A program made the position numbers and the translations under genes. 64,000 nt of DNA from contig PHBE01000004.1 of assembly GCA_002841885.1 (NCBI GenBank), positions 186,001-250,000 on the forward strand, in the 5' to 3' direction. Positions 55,190-63,412 of this stretch are shown in pieces. The number at the start of each line of letters is the position of its first letter. Within the stretch, counting starts at the first letter, position 1. This DNA is from Deltaproteobacteria bacterium HGW-Deltaproteobacteria-18. Lineage in GTDB: Bacteria > Desulfobacterota > Desulfovibrionia > Desulfovibrionales > Desulfomicrobiaceae. The notes beneath the pieces are model-generated. The model saw only the letters and a program-made list of their open reading frames with translations. It was not told the DNA's origin and ran no database searches.

Positions 55190-55500
55190 GCTGGACAATG
55201 CCTGCTGGCAGGCTTATAAGGTAATCAAGACTTGTTCGTGTTAACCTCAACGGAGGAAAGACCATTGGACCATACAAATTGGAAGAAAGGTTGCTAAAAG
55301 GTAGCGTGAAAAACAGGCCTGAAGAGGCGGGGGACTTGAACCCATCAGCCCGGGCAAACCAGACGGAGAGACCGTCACCAAACGCTACGAAGTGAAGTTT
55401 TTAAGGGTTCAAGAATCTTAAAAATCAACAGTACGAAGAAACGATCAAGTTAAAAGTGTTTTGAAATGACTCGCCCCGCTTCCCATGAAGCGGGGCGTTT
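55190..55500 (+). ncRNA. Candidate structured RNA (unidentified)
   Basis: This gap is poorer in GC than the genes on either side and ends in a strong terminator. A long-range stem GTAGCGT (55301-55307) with ACGCTAC (55382-55388) encloses two local hairpins: GCCT-GAAG-AGGC (55317-55328) and GACGG-AGAGA-CCGTC (55362-55376). GGA triplets recur (about 55193, 55252, 55255, 55267, 55281, 55331, 55365). I compared it from memory with tmRNA, RNase P RNA, 6S, SRP RNA and common riboswitches and it fits none. It may be a small RNA or the structured 3' end of the operon transcript. Boundaries are approximate. Confidence 0.4.
55472..55497 (+). terminator. Strong terminator
   Basis: A perfect 10-bp stem CGCCCCGCTT/AAGCGGGGCG closes on CCCATG and is followed by seven T. 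It ends either the signalling operon or a separate small RNA. Confidence 0.95.
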
Positions 55501-55581
55501 TTTTGCTTCTCGCCAAAACCTCCTCCAAAGACATCAAACGCGCTCTTTGCCTTTGCCCGGACCTTTGCTAGACAAAGGAGC

Positions 55582-58257
55582 ATGTCCAATGCAAACGGCC
55601 CCGTGCCGGACAAAACGAACCCGCAAGCCATAATCCAGCCCGCCAGACCGGCTCCGCCCTGTTTTCTGCGCGGGTTGCTTTTTGTCATCTCGCTGTTCTG
55701 CCTTGTCCTCGCAACGCTGTGGATTTTCCTGCCCCGCATCGCCCAGGAACTTCTCGTGCCAGCACTGGCCAAGACCCTGCACGCGCCCGAACTGGGCATG
55801 GACATCCGCAGGGCAGACTTCACTGGCCTTGACCTGGGCGAAATATCCCTGTCCAGCGATGCCGGTCCTGCTGCCGGAGCCGTGCTTGTGGACTGGAGCC
55901 TGACCGGTCTGCTGCGGGGCCGGATCGACAGGATCAGGATTCTGGACCTTCAAATCCAGGTTCGAAAAAATGGCGAAGCATGGGACGTTCCCGGCCTTCC
56001 GCGGCTTGAGAAATCATCGAACGCGGACCCAGGGCCCATGTTCGTACCCTGGGTGGAAGAGATGTTCGTTGAAGGCCGCATCAGCCTCAAAGGGCAGGGC
56101 CTTGACCACTCTTTCCCATTCAATGTGAGCGGCGGCCTCGATGAAAATGCCGCCCTAGTCCTGAACGCCGAGGCCTCGCTGGCCGGACAGGACGTGAGCC
56201 TGACGCTTAAAGGAAACCTGCGGCAAAACGATTTTCAGCTGACCTGCGTCCTGCCTCCGACCTCCATCGCGGCCCTGGCAGCAATGGTCCCGGGTCTTGC
56301 CCCCCCCCCTCTCGCCGGGACCCTGCGGGCCGTGATTGAAGCATCTGTGCCCCCGGACCAAAAACCCGTCATTGAAGCGGAATTTGGTCTAGACGCCTTC
56401 CAGTCCGTACTGGGCGGCACGGCCCTGGCCCAGGATGGCAACGCCACGCTCAGCCTAGCCTGGCAGAATACGCCGCGGATTTCTCTCTCGCCCCTGACCG
56501 TGGGCGCTCCCCTGCCACTGACGCTGGTCGTTGAGGACATTACGGCAAGCCTTGAGGACCTGTCTTTTGGCTGTTCCTGGAACCTTACCACGCCAGCCTT
56601 GCCGGGCATCGCTTTTACCTCTCCGCCGCGCCTGGCCGGGAGCTTCGAGATTATGGCCACGGACCGGGGTTGGAACATGCGTACCGGAGCAGAGCTCGGA
56701 GCCCTTGCAGTCCGGCTGAATCAGGTCCCGGAGCTGATTCTGGACCTGGGCACGACCACCCTGAGCCTTGAAGCCTCCACGGGTGCGGCCGGTACCGTCG
56801 TGGACGGGGCCCTGGCGCTTGGCAGATTGCGTCTGGCCCGTGAAGCCGCCGTCGCGACCCTCTCGGACCTGAAAATGACCGTGAACGCGACAGCAGCGAC
56901 GGACGTAAACGGAACAATAATTCTCTCCGGGGCGCGCCTGGAAGCCAGACAACCCGGCATGGCCCTGACCACGACCCGGATGGACGGGCAATGCGCCTTT
57001 GCCTTGGCCGAGCGTCTTTCCCTCGGCGGCGTCATCAACCTGGGCGCACGCGCCAGCAGCGGGGATACCGTCGCACTGATGAGTCTGCGCCTGCCCCTGG
57101 CCTGGCCCGAACCGGCGGCAGCGACCGGCAGCGTGAACCTTGACCTGAAATGGAAAGGGAAAGGGCTGGCAAAAATTTCATCGAAGATCGCGCAAGATTT
57201 GCACGGCGCAAGCCTTGACGGAACTCTCTCTGCGCTGCCGTTGGCGGTTCGGGCAGCCTTGAAAGGTCGCATCGACGCAAAAAACATTTCCAGTTCCTGG
57301 ATCGAAATCAAGACCGCCCAGACTCTCACCCTGCCCGGCAATCTGACGAGCCTCGTCCCGGCGCTAGGGGACCTGTCCGGCAGCGCGCGCCTGAATGCGA
57401 CCGCGCGTCTGGACATGAGCAAAGGAGTGCCTACGCTCCCCACCGACTTGAAACTCACTGAGCTGTCCCTGGCGCACACCGGGAGTGAAATCACCCTGAC
57501 CGGGGGAGCTGTCGAACTGGCCTTTTCCAACCTGCTGAGCATGCGCTCAGACCCGGATGGACGCATGAATTTCGAGCGCATGCAGCTGGGCACCATCATC
57601 CTTGAAAAAGGCGACATCCATTTTCAGGTCGAAGCCCTGCACAGCATCCTGGTCGAGGGTTGCCGCTTTCAATGGGCCGGCGGACGCATCGGCAGCCAGG
57701 CTTTCCGGATCAACCCGAACGTTGAGGACTACACCGTCGAGCTCTATTGCGACCGGGTCGAAATGGCACAGGCCCTGGAACAGTTCGGCATGACCCAGGC
57801 CCAGGGCGGGGGCACCGCCAACGGCCGCATCCCGGTGCGCTGGGCGGATGGGAACCTGACCTTCGACAACGGCTTTTTGTATTCCACTCCGGGGGAAAAA
57901 GGGGTACTGCGCGTCCAGGGTGCAGAGATCCTGACGGCCGGGGTTCCCCCGGGGACGCCCCAATACGGGCAGCTGGACCTGGCTGCGGAGGCCTTGAAAG
58001 ACTTCACCTACGACTGGGCCAGAATCCGCATCAACACCGAGGAAAGGGAGCTTGTCGTCTCCCTCGAACTTGACGGCAAACCCGAAAAGCCCATGCCGTT
58101 CAGCTACAACCGCGACATCGGCGGCTTTGCCCGTGTCGATGCCTCTTCACCGGGTTCAGTCTTCCAGGGTATCCGCTTGGACGTGAATTTCCGTCTGCCC
58201 CTGGATCAACTTTTGCAATACAGACAGCTCTTGGAACTGATGAAAAACGGAGGTTAA
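55582..58257 (+). CDS. ydbH: YdbH-family AsmA-like protein
   Basis: The 891-residue protein starts after AAAGGAG. One membrane anchor near 30-52 is followed by a long periplasmic beta-rich region of repeated short strands, as in AsmA-like bridge proteins. Its C-terminal part (about 720-890) and its two followers identify it as YdbH, which in E. coli helps move phospholipids between the two membranes together with YnbE and YdbL. It shares little exact sequence with the E. coli protein, as expected. The next gene begins one base after its stop. Confidence 0.85.
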   Translation: MSNANGPVPDKTNPQAIIQPARPAPPCFLRGLLFVISLFCLVLATLWIFLPRIAQELLVPALAKTLHAPELGMDIRRADFTGLDLGEISLSSDAGPAAGAVLVDWSLTGLLRGRIDRIRILDLQIQVRKNGEAWDVPGLPRLEKSSNADPGPMFVPWVEEMFVEGRISLKGQGLDHSFPFNVSGGLDENAALVLNAEASLAGQDVSLTLKGNLRQNDFQLTCVLPPTSIAALAAMVPGLAPPPLAGTLRAVIEASVPPDQKPVIEAEFGLDAFQSVLGGTALAQDGNATLSLAWQNTPRISLSPLTVGAPLPLTLVVEDITASLEDLSFGCSWNLTTPALPGIAFTSPPRLAGSFEIMATDRGWNMRTGAELGALAVRLNQVPELILDLGTTTLSLEASTGAAGTVVDGALALGRLRLAREAAVATLSDLKMTVNATAATDVNGTIILSGARLEARQPGMALTTTRMDGQCAFALAERLSLGGVINLGARASSGDTVALMSLRLPLAWPEPAAATGSVNLDLKWKGKGLAKISSKIAQDLHGASLDGTLSALPLAVRAALKGRIDAKNISSSWIEIKTAQTLTLPGNLTSLVPALGDLSGSARLNATARLDMSKGVPTLPTDLKLTELSLAHTGSEITLTGGAVELAFSNLLSMRSDPDGRMNFERMQLGTIILEKGDIHFQVEALHSILVEGCRFQWAGGRIGSQAFRINPNVEDYTVELYCDRVEMAQALEQFGMTQAQGGGTANGRIPVRWADGNLTFDNGFLYSTPGEKGVLRVQGAEILTAGVPPGTPQYGQLDLAAEALKDFTYDWARIRINTEERELVVSLELDGKPEKPMPFSYNRDIGGFARVDASSPGSVFQGIRLDVNFRLPLDQLLQYRQLLELMKNGG

Positions 58258-58258
58258 C

Positions 58259-58459
58259 GTGCGAATTCCCCTGATGGCCCTGGGTGCGATGCTGCTCCTG
58301 CAAAGCGCCTGCAGCACCCGCCACGAGGTACAGATGGCACCGGTGGAGGTCAAACCCATCCACATCACCATTGATGTCAACGTGCGGGTCCAAAAAGATC
58401 TCGAAGATTTCTTCTCCGACATCGACAAGGCCGACCAGAAACTGAACCCAAGCAACTGA
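58259..58459 (+). CDS. ynbE: YnbE-like lipoprotein
   Basis: The 66-residue protein starts with GTG after GGAGG. It has a short signal with an atypical lipobox (LLQSAC near 14-19) and then the YnbE segment KPIHITIDVNVRVQKDLEDFF. In E. coli YnbE is an outer-membrane lipoprotein that joins YdbH. It sits between ydbH and ydbL at 1 bp and 11 bp, the normal gene order. Confidence 0.85.
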   Translation: MRIPLMALGAMLLLQSACSTRHEVQMAPVEVKPIHITIDVNVRVQKDLEDFFSDIDKADQKLNPSN

Positions 58460-58470
58460 CGGAGCCCCAT

Positions 58471-58842
58471 ATGCTTAAAATGAAACACCTCATACCGATC
58501 CTTCTGGCCCTTCTTTGCGTCACGTTTTGCGTGCAGGCCGGCTTCGCCCAGGGTATCAAGGAAAGGATGCTTTCCCGTCTGCCGGTCATCAACGAACTCA
58601 AAGCCCAGGGCCTCGTGGGTGAAAACAACCAGGGATTTCTGGAATTCCGCTCCGGAAAGAAACCCAAGGCCGATGTGATCAACGCCGAAAACGCCGATCG
58701 CCAGGAAGTCTACAAGGCCATCGCCGCCCGCCAGAACGCCTCTCCCGCCCTGGTGGGAAAGACCCGCGCCGCGCAGATTGCGGAAAAGGAAGCCCCGGGG
58801 ACATGGATCCAGAGCCCCGATGGAGCGTGGAAAAAGAAATGA
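58471..58842 (+). CDS. ydbL: YdbL/DUF1318 family protein
   Basis: The 123-residue protein has a signal peptide ending near GFA-QGIKERM. It has the DUF1318 sequence EFRSGKKPKADVINAENADRQEVY near 54-77, AARQNASPALVGKTRA and a GTWIQSPDGAWKKK end. It is the periplasmic partner of YdbH-YnbE. GGAG precedes the ATG. It closes the operon; no clear terminator follows, only the decamer repeats. Confidence 0.87.
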   Translation: MLKMKHLIPILLALLCVTFCVQAGFAQGIKERMLSRLPVINELKAQGLVGENNQGFLEFRSGKKPKADVINAENADRQEVYKAIAARQNASPALVGKTRAAQIAEKEAPGTWIQSPDGAWKKK

Positions 58843-58867
58843 TCAGGCGATAAGAGTGCGCTGAAGA

Positions 58868-58952
58868 TGGACTGACGTGGACTGACACGGACGAGCACGG
58901 GCTGACACGGGCAAGAAATGATGGTCGCGCCTGTGTTAGTCCGTGTTAGTGC
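58868..58952. repeat. Decamer repeats in inverted groups
   Basis: Four to five imperfect 10-mers of the form TGGACTGACG, TGGACTGACA, CGGACGAGCA, CGGGCTGACA run from 58868 to about 58913. A reverse-complement group (TGTGTTAGTCCGTGTTAGTGC) follows at 58932-58952. The pattern resembles the short intergenic tandem units seen in several Desulfovibrionales genomes, from memory. It lies between ydbL and the EamA gene. Confidence 0.6.
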
Positions 58953-59092
58953 TTACAAGGTCCATGTCACTCCATGTAGAATCCACACCATCCCACCCAC
59001 CCCGCCACACGTGCCTTGACGGAGCCTCCCCGGGCCCGGTACAGCCTCCATCCAGCCCGAGAGACACCACAGCCTGCCGTACAAGGAATCCC

Positions 59093-59968
59093 ATGAACTC
59101 CAGAGCCATACGCGCCAATCTCTTCCTCCTGCTGACCGCCCTTATCTGGGGCGCGGCCTTTGTGGCGCAACGCATGGGCATGGACCACATGGGTCCTCTG
59201 ACCTTCAACGGCGTCCGCTTCGCACTGGGGGCCCTGGCCCTCTTGCCCCTCATCGCGAACATGGACAGAAGGCGCACCACCGTCGCCCCGCCGATGTCCG
59301 TCCTGATCAGGGGCGGCGTGCTCATGGGAGGAGCCCTGTTTCTGGGTGCGTGGCTGCAACAGTTCGGTCTGTGTTACACAACGGCGGGCAAGGCCGGCTT
59401 CATCACCGGGTTGTACGTGGTTTTTGTGCCGCTGATCGGCATCTTCCTCGGTCACCGCTATGGCATTGGGACCTGGGCCGGAGCGGGCCTTGCCATCGCC
59501 GGCATGTACATGCTGAGCGTGACCGAGAGCATGACCATGGACAAGGGAGACGCGCTGGTCCTCATGTCGGCATTTTTCTGGGGCGTGCATGTACTCCTCA
59601 TCGGCAACCTGACCGGCGGGCTTGCAGCCGTGGACGCCATCAAGCTGGCTGCAATCCAGTTCGCTTTCTGCAGCCTGATCAGCCTGGCCGGAGCCGCGGC
59701 CTTTGAAGAAATCACTCTGGTCGGCCTGTGGGCCGGCATCATCCCCATTCTTTACGGCGGGCTCATGAGTGTCGGCGTGGCCTACACCCTGCAGGTTGTG
59801 GCCCAGCGCGACGCCCGCCCGGCTCCGGCAGCCATCATCCTGAGCCTCGAAGCGGTCTTTGCGGCCGTGGCCGGCTGGATGCTGCTGGGCGAAATCCTCA
59901 CCACCCAGGCCCTTATCGGCTGCGCGCTGATGCTCGGCGGCATGATCTGGTCCCAAGCCAGACCCTGA
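59093..59968 (+). CDS. EamA/DMT-family transporter
   Basis: The 291-residue protein starts at the ATG at 59093 with AAGGA upstream. It has ten hydrophobic segments in two EamA halves: ANLFLLLTALIWGAAFVAQR near 7-26 and DALVLMSAFFWGVHVLLIG near 151-169. The family exports metabolites such as amino acids or nucleotides. Substrate unknown. It stands alone between repeats and a pseudogene. Confidence 0.9.
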   Translation: MNSRAIRANLFLLLTALIWGAAFVAQRMGMDHMGPLTFNGVRFALGALALLPLIANMDRRRTTVAPPMSVLIRGGVLMGGALFLGAWLQQFGLCYTTAGKAGFITGLYVVFVPLIGIFLGHRYGIGTWAGAGLAIAGMYMLSVTESMTMDKGDALVLMSAFFWGVHVLLIGNLTGGLAAVDAIKLAAIQFAFCSLISLAGAAAFEEITLVGLWAGIIPILYGGLMSVGVAYTLQVVAQRDARPAPAAIILSLEAVFAAVAGWMLLGEILTTQALIGCALMLGGMIWSQARP

Positions 59969-60159
59969 TCTCCATCGAACCGCGCTGGTCGGCAATCCTG
60001 CCGGGGCGACAGCCTTGAATTAAAGCCCGCTACTGTTTTGAGACGCAAAAGCGGCCATGCATGACGCATGGTCCCGTGCAGGCATGCTTAAACCATGTTG
60101 GCGGCACGAAACAGACTTGCCCTTGTCTGACCCGACCCTATGCACGAAGCAACAACCGC
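59969..60159. other. Intergenic region before the kinase remnant
   Basis: About 190 bp without a gene. It has several short CATGC palindromic words around 60055-60090 but nothing I can assign. Confidence 0.4.
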
Positions 60160-60688
60160 ATGACGCAAGCCACCAACGACGACCTGGAAAAAAGGCTCGC
60201 CCAAGCCATGGCCGCCTTGGAGACGAGCGAAGCGTGATACCGCGACCGCTTTGATCACTCCCCGGTCGGAGTGTACCGCAGATCCCTGTCGGGCAGGTCA
60301 GCCCCTGCTACTCGGAGGCAATCTGGCCGAGGATGACGAGGGCAATCTGCTGACCAGCCTCAAGATGCTGCAAAAACTCGGGCACACGGTGACTGCGGTC
60401 ATGAATGGTCAGGAAGCCCTGGACGCACCGGCCCGGCAGGATTTCGACCTGATCTTCATGGACATCCAGATGCCTGTCCTGGACGGCGTCGAGGCGACCA
60501 GAATCATCCGCAAGTCAAGGGAACTCGGCGACAAGGCCGCAATCCCCATCATCGCCATGACTGCCTATGCCATGGCCGGAGACAGGGAGACCTTTCTTCA
60601 GGCCGGCATGACCGACTATCTGGCCAAGCCGGTAAGCAGGGACGCCCTGATTCAGGCTATCGAAAAGACAATGTCCGCCGGTTCCTGA
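60160..60688 (+). pseudogene. Remnant of a hybrid sensor kinase (PAS start and receiver end)
   Basis: The ATG at 60160 opens a 25-codon coiled-coil-like frame that hits a TGA at 60235. The same frame then continues with YRDRFDHSPVGVYRRS, a clear PAS-domain start. Near 60295 the reading moves by one base into a receiver domain: LAEDDEGN, phospho-acceptor in LIFMDIQMPVLDG, MTAYAM and YLAKPV, ending at 60688. The rest of the PAS domain and the whole histidine kinase core are missing. So a hybrid kinase has lost its centre and gained a stop and a frameshift. A 145-residue receiver-only protein could still be made from an ATG at 60251. Confidence 0.8.
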
Positions 60689-60725
60689 CAAACCGCATAA
60701 AAGATTGCGCCCATATTGACCCTTT

Positions 60726-61199
60726 TCAGGGAGTCTGTCCCTGCCAGGCCTGATACCCGGCCGGATAGCGAAAAACATTTGTGTATCCCAGACGCACGGC
60801 CCAGGCAGCGGCAATCTCGCTGAGTAGTCAGCGGAATCCCCGGCAATAGACCACGATGATCCTGTCCTTGTCCGCGCCCAGAACATCCACAAAGGCCTGC
60901 CGCCGGGCAGAAGGCAGGTCGCCCCAATCTGCAAGGTCAACGGGCAGACTGACCGCGCCGGACATATGCCCGGCCGCGTACTCGTAGGCAAAGCGCACGT
61001 CGACCAGCAGCACACCTGGTTCGACGAGCAGCATCTCGCGCAACCCGGCGGTGGTGAGCAGCCTGTAGCCGTCGCGTTCGGCCGCACGCGCGGCCTGCTC
61101 ATAAAGCGGGGAGCCGGCTTCCTGATCGGCCAGCCCTGTCGAGACGCAGCACAGCGCCGTCAGCACGGACAGGCACAGAGTTCGTCGCAGCAGACGCAT
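60726..61199 (-). CDS. Periplasmic rhodanese with in-frame UGA (possible selenoprotein)
   Basis: From the ATG at 61199 (AGGA upstream) the frame encodes a signal peptide ending near GLA-DQE and a rhodanese domain with LLVDVRFAYEYAAGHMSGAV. It reaches IIVVYCRGFR, then TGA (60828-60830, codon 124). The same frame goes on with LLSEIAAAWAVRLGYTNVF and ends at 60726, giving a full domain of 157 codons. In the neighbouring triple-rhodanese protein the same place reads YCGGLACPLS and YCGGVECPLS, so the UGA aligns with a cysteine. It is either read as selenocysteine or is a recent nonsense mutation. Confidence 0.7.
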
Positions 61200-61304
61200 G
61201 ATCCTCACGGCATCCCCCCTTCTTGCAGACTTTAAAGGCCGCCTTCGCCAGTGCATGACGAAGGCGGCCACGGTTGACGCATTGCGAATAGAGACCCCGC
61301 CCTG

Positions 61305-62603
61305 CTACTTCTTGATCTCGAAAGACCCGTCTGGGGCGTAACTGACGTTGGCGTCAACGTAGTAGACGTCCTTCAGGTCGGGGCGCATGGCCTGGAACAT
61401 GTAGAACGCCTCTCCGCTGCGCGCGCCGGTGGTACAGATGAAGACGATGGGCTTTTCCGCCGTGAACCCGTCTATCTTCTTCTCGAGCATGTCCACGGTC
61501 ATGTTTTCGGCGCCGGGGATGTGCGCGATGGCGAACTCCGCAGGGGCGCGCACGTCGATGAGCCGGATGCTGTCCACGTTGTTTCTGGCCAGGTCGGTGA
61601 ATACACCGTTGTCAATGGTCCCTTCGCCCGCACCGGCCTTCAATGCTCCGGCCGGAGCAGCGGCCTTGGCCGGGGCCGGGGCGGACGCGGCCTCCTGGGA
61701 AGCCCCCTCAGCGGTCCAGACCTTGAGGCCCTTGGCGACCCATTCAGGATCGCCCGCCGGATACACGGCCACGTTGGTGTAGCCCAGGGCCTCCGCCTTC
61801 CAGGCCGACTGATGGCTCAAAGGGCATTCCACTCCGCCGCAATAGAAGATCAGCTTTGCGCTCTTGTCGGCAGGCAGGACCTCGGCGGCCATCTTGTCGA
61901 ACTGGCTGTCTGGCAGGCTCACGGCCGTGGGGATGTGCCCCTTGTCATAGCGAGGCTGCTTGGGCCGGGCGTCGATGATCATCACATCCTCTACGGGCGT
62001 AGCCGAAAGCATGGCGTTGGCCACGTATGGCTTGAGCTGGTCGAGGGTCAACAACCGATGAAACGGCTTGGTCACCTTGGCCGGATTGAGCACCGGAAGG
62101 GGCGTACGCACATCGCGCGCCGTCCACACCGTGTACCCCAGGGATGCCCACTCCGGATCGCCGGCGGCATAGACCTTGACGTTGGTGTAGCCCAGGGCCT
62201 CGGCCTTCCAGGCCGACTGGTGGCTCAAGGGGCAGGCCAGCCCGCCGCAGTAGAAGACCAGCAGGGCGTCCTTGTCCGCGGGCAGGACCTCGGCGGCCAT
62301 CTTGTCGAACTGGCTGCCTGGCAGGCTCACGGCCGTCGGGATGTGGCCCTTGTCATAGCGGGGCTGTTTGGGTCTGGCGTCGATGATCATGGCCCCCGTC
62401 GACGGGTTCTGGTTCATCATGGCCTCAAAGACCAGGGGTTTGACGAACTCGATATCCACCAGGGTGTGGTAGGGCGTGGGCACCTTGGCCGGATCGAACT
62501 GGACAGCCGCGCCCTTGTGCCCGCGCGCGCCGGAACAGCCGGCGAGCAGCCCCAGAAGGAGCGCCACCACAAGAACATGAAGAAGGGATGATTGTCTGCG
62601 CAT
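61305..62603 (-). CDS. Lipoprotein with three rhodanese domains
   Basis: The 432-residue protein starts at the ATG at 62603 with GAGGAG upstream. The lipobox is LLAGC near 19-23. Two nearly identical rhodanese domains follow (about 35-165 and 170-290), each with IIDARPKQPRYDKGHIPTAV and a CGGxxCPLSHQSAWKAEALG active loop. A proline/alanine linker leads to a third, different domain (about 315-430) with RLIDVRAPAEFAIAHIPGAE and catalytic cysteine in FICTTGARSGEA. The first two are a recent tandem copy, visible also in DNA. It is probably an envelope sulfurtransferase working with the neighbouring oxidoreductase genes. Confidence 0.9.
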   Translation of the reverse strand: MRRQSSLLHVLVVALLLGLLAGCSGARGHKGAAVQFDPAKVPTPYHTLVDIEFVKPLVFEAMMNQNPSTGAMIIDARPKQPRYDKGHIPTAVSLPGSQFDKMAAEVLPADKDALLVFYCGGLACPLSHQSAWKAEALGYTNVKVYAAGDPEWASLGYTVWTARDVRTPLPVLNPAKVTKPFHRLLTLDQLKPYVANAMLSATPVEDVMIIDARPKQPRYDKGHIPTAVSLPDSQFDKMAAEVLPADKSAKLIFYCGGVECPLSHQSAWKAEALGYTNVAVYPAGDPEWVAKGLKVWTAEGASQEAASAPAPAKAAAPAGALKAGAGEGTIDNGVFTDLARNNVDSIRLIDVRAPAEFAIAHIPGAENMTVDMLEKKIDGFTAEKPIVFICTTGARSGEAFYMFQAMRPDLKDVYYVDANVSYAPDGSFEIKK

Positions 62604-62684
62604 TGCCTTGCTCCTCATCTGATTGGTTGCATTAAACGTTGAATTTTCGGTCGAACAGCCGCCGCGCCTCGTGATAACCCGCGA

Positions 62685-63404
62685 CTAGCCGTCTTTTTCC
62701 TTTTCTGCGGCCACTTGCGCGTACCACAGCGAGTGATGATGCCGCGCGTAGTGTTCGGACACATTGCCGGTGAACATGGACATGAATGCCGGGCGCTCCT
62801 CCCGCGAGATGGCAGCCATGAAAATGTGCACCAGCAGACCCGCGAAAACCAGGCCCACCGTCAGGTAGTGGATCACGCGGGACCAGGCCGCCGGGGCGGG
62901 GTTGTCCATGGATATGGTTGAAAAGAACATGACCAGGCCCGTAGCCACGATTACCGCCCCGCCCACCACCGAGGCCTGAGCGAAGAGCTTCTGCCCGAAG
63001 TTGTAAAAGCCTTGGGGCGGCAGGTCCGGGGTCAGCCCGAAGCGCTCAAGCCCCTTGCGGCCCAGGGCCATCTTCAGGGTCATCTTGAGCAGCCAGATGT
63101 CGCTGGCCGGAGACACGGCGAAGACCTCCTTGAGGAAGGCCCAGGTTTCGCGAGGCCTGAGAAGGATGTAGGCCAGAAACGCCCCGGCCCAGATCAGGCC
63201 GAGGTACTGATGCATCAGGAGCAGGTTTTCCCCGCCTCCGAACAGGGCGCGCATCAGGTCCGGAAGCCACGCGCCCACGGGGTTCAGCTCTTCGTTCTTG
63301 ATCAGCCCAAGGCCCGTCAGCAAAAGGGCGAACCAGCTAAAAGCGTTGAACCAGTGCATGAAGATGGAGAGCCGGGTATGTCTGTGGATCATTTTTTCAC
63401 TCAT
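62685..63404 (-). CDS. Cytochrome b subunit, formate-dehydrogenase gamma type
   Basis: The 239-residue protein starts at the ATG at 63404, after GAGG. It has four membrane segments and histidines suited to two b haems: RLSIFMHWFNAFSWFALLLTG near 7-27, LLLMHQYLGLIWAG near 56-69, and VIHYLTVGLVFAGLLVHIFMA near 184-204. This is the pattern of FdnI-like quinone-reactive subunits. It follows the iron-sulfur subunit gene by 8 bp. The catalytic subunit must lie beyond the window, so the substrate (formate, thiosulfate, polysulfide or other) is open. Confidence 0.88.
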   Translation of the reverse strand: MSEKMIHRHTRLSIFMHWFNAFSWFALLLTGLGLIKNEELNPVGAWLPDLMRALFGGGENLLLMHQYLGLIWAGAFLAYILLRPRETWAFLKEVFAVSPASDIWLLKMTLKMALGRKGLERFGLTPDLPPQGFYNFGQKLFAQASVVGGAVIVATGLVMFFSTISMDNPAPAAWSRVIHYLTVGLVFAGLLVHIFMAAISREERPAFMSMFTGNVSEHYARHHHSLWYAQVAAEKEKDG

Positions 63405-63412
63405 GGGGCACC

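Noticed and set aside
55240-55390. Possible RNase P RNA (GAGGAAAG and GGCAAACC-like words)
   Set aside because: The words are not in the required structural setting and the rest of the conserved core is missing.
55321-55400. Possible tRNA or tmRNA fragment (GGGGGACTTGAACCC resembles an inverted T-arm)
   Set aside because: Only three pairs of a T-stem form and no acceptor or anticodon arm can be drawn on either strand.
60080-60130. Sigma-54-like site (GGCGGCACGAAACAGACTTGC)
   Set aside because: GG and GC are 14 bases apart instead of 10.
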